From positions 1-7,501 of the forward strand of contig JALZUF010000013.1 in assembly GCA_023301785.1 (NCBI GenBank): a stretch of 7,501 nucleotides of DNA, read 5' to 3'. Below, piece after piece: positions 4,373 through 7,501 of the stretch. The translations under genes were made by a program, and so were the position numbers. The DNA is from Alphaproteobacteria bacterium (GTDB lineage: Bacteria; Pseudomonadota; Alphaproteobacteria; Micavibrionales; Micavibrionaceae). The notes under the pieces were generated by a model, which saw nothing but the letters and a program-made list of their open reading frames with translations, ran no database searches and had not been told where the DNA came from. Every line of letters begins with the position of its first letter. The first letter of the stretch is position 1.

Positions 4373-6016
4373 ATGGGATATGACCTAAGCACAGGCCGCT
4401 ACAATCATTCTTTTGAAAGATTGAAGCCGTTTAAGGTTGAGAAAAATTTACTTACTTTCGCCACAGCCAGAACAGGCAAAGGCGCAACGCAAATCATCCC
4501 TTGGTTATTAGAAAACACAAATACAAATGCGCTTGTAATTGACCCCAAAGGCGAAGCCCTTGAAGCTACATTAGAAAAACGCTCATCGGTTAGAAAAGTT
4601 TATGCCCTCGACCCTTTCAATACTACGAACAACACTGACCACGTAAAAGCGTTTATAAACGTTCTTGATTTTATTAACCCCTTGGCAAATTCAGCGTTTA
4701 GAGAAATTAACGCACTGGCTGACGGTTTAATCATGCGACACGATGCCAAAGGCGCACACTGGGACGGTGGCGGCGTTGAAATCCTCGCGGGTTTTATTGC
4801 TCACGTTTTAAGCTGGCCTGACTATGAGGGGCGAAGGTCGCTTGTTACCGTTCGCCGTTTGCTGACTTTGCAAATAGAAGAATTTAACAACGTTATTGAC
4901 GAAATGGCTGCAAATCATAATTGCGGAAATCTTCCCGCCGTTGCCGCTGCAAAAATCAATAATTCAGGCAATGAAGCCAATCATTTTATTTCAGTGGCGG
5001 TATCCAATACAAAATGGATTGATGACCCCGATATATCACAATTAATGGCATCGTCTAGCTTTGACTTACGCGAAATAAAAACCAAAAGAATAGATGTGTT
5101 CTTGATTTTGCCAGTTGAAGCACTGGGCGACTATGGGCGTTTTTTGCGCTTGTTTGTTCGAATTGCGCTTTACTACATGCAAGTAAAAATAACCACAAAA
5201 AAGGGCAAGCAAAAATTAAAGGGTAAAGAAGTTTATTTTATTCTCGATGAAGCTTTTTCGCTCGGTCATATTGCTGAAATCGAAAGCTCAATGTCTGCAA
5301 TGCCCGGCTTTAATCTTCGCATGTGGACTTTTTGGCAAGACCTAAATCAAATAATAAAACGCTATGACGAAAAAGGCGCAGGCACTTTCATTGCCAACGC
5401 TGACGCAATTTATTTTTTTGGTGTTAATGACCAACACACAGCCGACTATGTAAGTAAGGCCACGGGGTTAATTGAAGAACATGAAATAGGTGTAAGGCCG
5501 CCCAACGCGCCACAGATAGAAATTGCATTGTTTGCCGATAAACCAGACCCAATTGAACAACAAAACAAACAAGCAAAATATCAAGATGAAATGAACCAAT
5601 ACCAACACGCGCGAAATGTGATTGGTCGCCCTCGTATTACTCCTGATATGGTGCAACGCTTAACGGCAAGAAATCCAAATCGTGGTATTGCAGAAACTGC
5701 GCTTGTACTTCGTGAAGGTGTTTGTTACACGCAAAATTTACGCGCCTATTTTGAACCCGAACCAGTACCCAAGCCACAGTCCGCGCCACAAAATGAAATT
5801 ACGTTTCTAGATTATTTCAGGAATTTTGATAGTGAGTTGATTGCATTTTGGTTGATTATTATTGCAGGTGTAACTGTTTGGGGGTATTTCGGTTTTCATC
5901 TATGGGTAAATGACTTGTATTTCGAAGCCTTGTTTTTAGGTGGCTTTTTGGGCGGTGTAACAATGTTTTTATTACAACAAACCTATGCGTTTATTTGTCA
6001 TTTGTTTTTTGAATAA
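4373..6016 (+). CDS. VirD4/TraG-like type IV coupling protein with C-terminal membrane segments
   Basis: The 547-aa ATPase should link the relaxase-DNA complex to a type IV secretion channel. Walker A ARTGKG is at 32-37, in the context FATARTGKGATQIIPWLL (29-46), followed by VIDPKGE (55-61) as in VirD4/TraG. Walker B VYFILDEAFSLGHI is at 287-300, with D292-E293. Near the end of the ATPase part is a sensor-like region, NPNRGIAETALVLREGVCYTQ. There is no N-terminal membrane anchor; instead two hydrophobic segments close the protein (about 489-511 and 515-546), joined by a very short loop. VirD4 proteins usually have two N-terminal helices. The ATG comes 3 nt after the accessory gene stop with no clear Shine-Dalgarno, so translation is probably coupled. 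Its last 19 bases overlap the convergent 72-aa gene. Confidence 0.92.
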   Translation: MGYDLSTGRYNHSFERLKPFKVEKNLLTFATARTGKGATQIIPWLLENTNTNALVIDPKGEALEATLEKRSSVRKVYALDPFNTTNNTDHVKAFINVLDFINPLANSAFREINALADGLIMRHDAKGAHWDGGGVEILAGFIAHVLSWPDYEGRRSLVTVRRLLTLQIEEFNNVIDEMAANHNCGNLPAVAAAKINNSGNEANHFISVAVSNTKWIDDPDISQLMASSSFDLREIKTKRIDVFLILPVEALGDYGRFLRLFVRIALYYMQVKITTKKGKQKLKGKEVYFILDEAFSLGHIAEIESSMSAMPGFNLRMWTFWQDLNQIIKRYDEKGAGTFIANADAIYFFGVNDQHTADYVSKATGLIEEHEIGVRPPNAPQIEIALFADKPDPIEQQNKQAKYQDEMNQYQHARNVIGRPRITPDMVQRLTARNPNRGIAETALVLREGVCYTQNLRAYFEPEPVPKPQSAPQNEITFLDYFRNFDSELIAFWLIIIAGVTVWGYFGFHLWVNDLYFEALFLGGFLGGVTMFLLQQTYAFICHLFFE

Positions 6017-6216
6017 GTAGCTACAACGCTTCTATCGTGTTCAATTTGAAGGGGTCTTAATGTGTCCTCAACGCTCATTTGATTGCGTTGGCAGTATTCA
6101 GCCCATGTCATGCCGTTGGGGTCTGTGTGTTCTAAACAATCGCGCACCTGTTCCAGTGTAAATAAATTCTGGTTAAATTCGCCTAGTGGTCTATCTGGTT
6201 GTGCATCCTTGCTCAT
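5998..6216 (-). CDS. Hypothetical 72-aa protein
   Basis: I do not recognise this protein. It is soluble-looking, with a predicted helix NLFTLEQVRDCLEHT (17-31) and a second, MTWAEYCQRNQMSVEDTLRPLQI (36-58). The arrangement of short helices is compatible with a small DNA- or protein-binding module but carries no diagnostic motif. It is convergent with the coupling gene and overlaps it by 19 bp. The ATG at 6216 has no good Shine-Dalgarno. A perfect TTGACA lies at 6252-6247 on the minus strand, followed by an AGGCG-type inverted repeat, so it probably has its own regulated promoter although the -10 box is poor. The uniform reading frame and the gene-sized gap it fills support it; confidence is moderate. 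Confidence 0.6.
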   Translation of the reverse strand: MSKDAQPDRPLGEFNQNLFTLEQVRDCLEHTDPNGMTWAEYCQRNQMSVEDTLRPLQIEHDRSVVATYSKNK

Positions 6217-6222
6217 ATTCTA

Positions 6223-6283
6223 AGCGGTAAAGAGTAAGCCGCTATATGTCAAGAAAAAACCGCCCTGCCCTACTCTAGCGGCT
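6223..6283 (-). promoter_or_regulatory. TTGACA promoter element with nested inverted repeats
   Basis: Minus-strand TTGACA (6252-6247) is followed by AGCGG (6243-6239) and CCGCT (6227-6223), an inverted repeat that would cover the -10 and start region. A further copy, AGCGGCT on the plus strand at 6277-6283, can pair with AGCCGCT (6237-6243). In addition AGAGTA (6231-6236) can pair with TACTCT (6271-6276). On the minus strand GCGGTTTTTT (about 6263-6254) could also end the upstream small genes. Confidence 0.45.
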
Positions 6284-6461
6284 CTATTATTTTTCGCACT
6301 CTCACAACGCTATAGCCGTCCTCGTGGCCTTCGATTTGTGGGTTGTGGGCTTCGTATGCTTCGCGGGTTTGTTGCTCGTCTGGGCGGCTGTACTGCCATA
6401 AAAAATGACCTTGGCGAGTTACCACACCAAAGCCTGAAAATTTACGCGGCTTATTGGTCAC
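6270..6461 (-). CDS. Hypothetical 63-aa protein, translationally coupled
   Basis: No family recognised. The product from GTG 6461 reads MTNKPRKFSGFGVVTRQGHF, then a polar stretch with acidic and aromatic residues, ending SVVRVRKIIEPLE. The pattern of strand, strand, acidic linker, strand suggests a small beta-rich domain. I prefer the GTG at 6461: it overlaps the stop of the preceding gene (GTGACCAATAA) and a GAGAG motif lies about 10 bases upstream. The alternative ATG at 6542 would give 90 aa, but its extra N-terminus lies in the coding region of the upstream gene and looks like out-of-frame sequence. The overlap implies that it is made together with the 6451-6642 product. Confidence 0.6.
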   Translation of the reverse strand: MTNKPRKFSGFGVVTRQGHFLWQYSRPDEQQTREAYEAHNPQIEGHEDGYSVVRVRKIIEPLE

Positions 6462-6642
6462 GTGCTTTGCGCTCTCGAATGATGAACTTGCCAGACAATG
6501 ACAAGCCGTTGGTGATCGCGCCAGAAAACCCGCCTTTTTCATCTGGGAAAACTGTTCCCGCTTTCGTCCATGCGGTTTTTTCTTCTCCGTTGCCGTCTTT
6601 GTAGTTTTCCCCTATTAAAATATCATGTGGTTTTTTGCTCAT
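6451..6642 (-). CDS. Small conserved-looking plasmid protein, 63 aa
   Basis: The product from ATG 6642 begins MSKKPHDILIGENYKDGNGE and continues with KTAWTKAGTVFPDEKGGFSGAITNGLSLSGKFIIRERK. The spacing of W, aromatic, GGF and the closing FIIRERK strand recalls small beta-barrel proteins seen beside plasmid mobilisation genes, with the pattern of a tryptophan-containing strand followed by a glycine-rich turn. I cannot name the family. A start at 6699 would add 19 residues, but GGAAGGG lies just upstream of ATG 6642 (minus-strand context GGAAGGGCAACCAAATG), so 6642 is preferred. It is the first gene of an overlapping pair and is preceded by an 8-bp inverted repeat at 6675-6698. Confidence 0.65.
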   Translation of the reverse strand: MSKKPHDILIGENYKDGNGEEKTAWTKAGTVFPDEKGGFSGAITNGLSLSGKFIIRERKARDQ

Positions 6643-6674
6643 TTGGTTGCCCTTCCGTGGGTTGGTGTTAGTCC

Positions 6675-6698
6675 TGGTCAACTGCTTTTTGTTGACCA
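6675..6698. promoter_or_regulatory. Inverted repeat TGGTCAAC/GTTGACCA upstream of the small-gene pair
   Basis: Perfect 8-bp arms (6675-6682 and 6691-6698) with an 8-nt loop, 32 bp before ATG 6642. On the minus strand the arm nearer the gene contains TTGACC, a possible -35 box, though no good -10 follows. It may be an operator, a leader hairpin, or a folded single-strand element on the transferred strand. Confidence 0.5.
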
Positions 6699-6833
6699 AG
6701 ACGGGTTGTTAATCAATACCATGATTACACCAAAGCGTTAAGGCTTGATTAAAGGCGCGGGAGTGTCGGGCGCGTTCTGTGCGCTCGATGCGGTTCGTGG
6801 CTCAACAAGCGAAGCGCGTTAGTGGTTTACAAA

Positions 6834-6881
6834 ACTATAGAATTTGATACTATAAAAATCTATACTATAGAATTCTATGGT
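6834..6881. promoter_or_regulatory. Three phased ACTATAGAATT-type boxes upstream of parA (operator and likely centromere)
   Basis: Boxes begin at 6834 (ACTATAGAATT), 6849 (ACTATAAAAAT, diverged) and 6864 (ACTATAGAATT), each 15 bp from the next. The third extends into a near-perfect 18-bp palindrome at 6864-6881 (one mismatched pair). TTGATA (6844-6849) and TATAGA (6866-6871), 16 bp apart, are a possible promoter inside the array, so bound protein would repress parA. In TP228-like systems the partition site lies in this position and is bound by the small ribbon-helix-helix partner. Confidence 0.75.
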
Positions 6882-6900
6882 TTCACCACAAAGGGGCAAC

Positions 6901-7501
6901 ATGAAAAAAATCAAAATCGTTTCCATCTGGAACCCTAAAGGGGGGCAGGGCAAATCACTGCTTTCTATTAACCTTGCCGCCGCCGCCTGTGAAATGGGTT
7001 TAAAGCCGCTCGTTATCTGTCAAGACCAGCAAGGCACGGCGATGCTTTACCACAAACAAGGCAATTTACCGTTTCAAGTTGTAGGAGAGCCACCAGCAAG
7101 CAAGCCTGACGCTGACATTGTGTTAATCGACCATCAAGCCAGTGATTGGGAAGTGCCAGACACTCAATTGATTGTCATGCCGTTAAAACCTGCTCGCGAC
7201 CAGTTCGCAACCTATATTGACGCATTCAAACGCGCTCATAAAAAAGGCCGTGAAATCATCACGGTTGTTACAGACGGACAAGCACACCGCGCCAGTGAGA
7301 AAGCCACCACAGAACATTTACAAGGGCAGGGGGCGCATGTCGTACCGTCTAGCGGGGTGTTTAGTCGTGCCGCCGAAGAATACCGCACCATTTTTGACGA
7401 AAAAATGAATAAGGCTTACAAGGTGCGCGAACGCCGCCGCGAAATCTCCGCAATTTTGGGGGCTATTTTGATGCAACAAACAACCGAAGAAACAGAAAAA
7501 A
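6901..7501 (+). CDS. parA: ParA-family partition ATPase, N-terminal 200 residues (continues at window base 100 on the circle)
   Basis: Joined across the circular junction this reads as one 206-aa protein ending at base 119. It is a small ParA/MinD-type ATPase without the N-terminal HTH of P1-type ParA, the size of TP228 ParF. The deviant Walker A PKGGQGKS is at residues 12-19, with signature lysine K13 and catalytic lysine K18. A modified A' motif, DQQG, is at 42-45 (usually DPQG). Walker B is DIVLID at 72-77, followed by H78 where most relatives have T. The start ATG has AAGGGG at 6891-6896. ParA proteins use ATP-driven binding to nucleoid DNA to position plasmid copies. The downstream partner overlaps its stop codon. 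Three 15-bp-spaced boxes precede it and probably serve as operator and/or centromere. The family call is firm; the changes in the A' and Walker B motifs are unusual. Confidence 0.93.
   Translation, partial: MKKIKIVSIWNPKGGQGKSLLSINLAAAACEMGLKPLVICQDQQGTAMLYHKQGNLPFQVVGEPPASKPDADIVLIDHQASDWEVPDTQLIVMPLKPARDQFATYIDAFKRAHKKGREIITVVTDGQAHRASEKATTEHLQGQGAHVVPSSGVFSRAAEEYRTIFDEKMNKAYKVRERRREISAILGAILMQQTTEETEK
7403..7501. repeat. Terminal direct repeat marking a circular molecule
   Basis: Bases 7403-7501 equal bases 1-99. The parA frame passes through the joint to a sensible stop and to the next gene with its Shine-Dalgarno intact. The overlap is therefore an assembly artefact of a 7402-bp circle, not a biological repeat. 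Confidence 0.95.

Larger units (their letters stand above)
6643..6900. other. Noncoding interval between the small genes and parA
   Basis: About 260 bp without a credible gene. It holds the inverted repeat at 6675-6698, a second 8-bp pair TTAATCAA/TTGATTAA (6709-6716 and 6745-6752), a GC-rich stretch with GCGC repeats (about 6753-6820), and the AT-rich partition control region from 6834. Confidence 0.6.

Noticed and set aside
6338..6604. Plus-strand open frame opposite the small-gene pair
   Set aside because: It lies wholly over the two better-supported minus-strand genes and has no ribosome site.
7217..7408. Plus-strand open frame inside parA
   Set aside because: It is in another frame within parA, which has clear Walker motifs throughout.
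1..7501. DNA uptake words, tRNA, rRNA, CRISPR array or toxin-antitoxin pair
   Set aside because: No Neisseria or Pasteurellaceae uptake word, no tRNA-like cloverleaf and no spaced repeat array were seen. The small genes do not match toxin families that I can recognise.

Overview
The window is a complete small circular plasmid opened inside its partition gene. Bases 1-99 are repeated exactly at 7403-7501, so the molecule is 7402 bp and the last 99 bases are an assembly overlap. All genes are plasmid backbone: replication, partition and mobilisation. I see no resistance, virulence or metabolic cargo, no insertion sequence, no tRNA or rRNA and no CRISPR array. An IncQ-like oriT, a MobA/MobL (MobQ) relaxase and a VirD4-like coupling protein point to a Gram-negative, probably proteobacterial host with moderate to low GC. 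I cannot name the genus; neither the Neisseria nor the Pasteurellaceae uptake word is present.

Layout. Partition: parA (6901 across the junction to 119) overlaps a small ribbon-helix-helix gene (112-378). The pair resembles the ParF/ParG type Ib systems. Three copies of an ACTATAGAATT box, spaced 15 bp, lie upstream of parA. Two more copies, on the same 15-bp register, precede an unidentified 89-aa gene (420-689). Replication: a RepL-like winged-helix initiator on the minus strand (889-1461, TTG start) has an upstream region with GGAATAYCAT repeats 22 bp apart. The module is framed by a 20-bp inverted repeat, by GC-rich triloop hairpins and by two GCAATT/AATTGC hairpins. Noncoding hairpin-rich DNA runs from 1462 to 2000.

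Mobilisation: on the minus strand, relaxase mobA (2418-3773) is followed after 12 nt by a membrane-anchored staphylococcal-nuclease-like gene (2001-2405). On the plus strand, a short TraD/MobC-like accessory gene (4013-4369) is followed by a coupling-protein ATPase (4373-6016). oriT lies between these divergent units at about 3814-3842 and matches the RSF1010/R1162 type. With nicking at 3837/3838 the accessory and coupling genes would enter the recipient first and mobA last.

Three small unidentified minus-strand genes (6451-6642, 6270-6461, 5998-6216) fill the space between the coupling gene and the parA control region.

The most unusual item is the coupling protein. It has no N-terminal membrane anchor, places its Walker A motif at residues 32-37, and ends in two hydrophobic helices. 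Such a protein on a 7.4-kb mobilisable plasmid, together with a membrane-tethered nuclease, suggests the plasmid brings its own adaptor to a host or helper type IV secretion channel.
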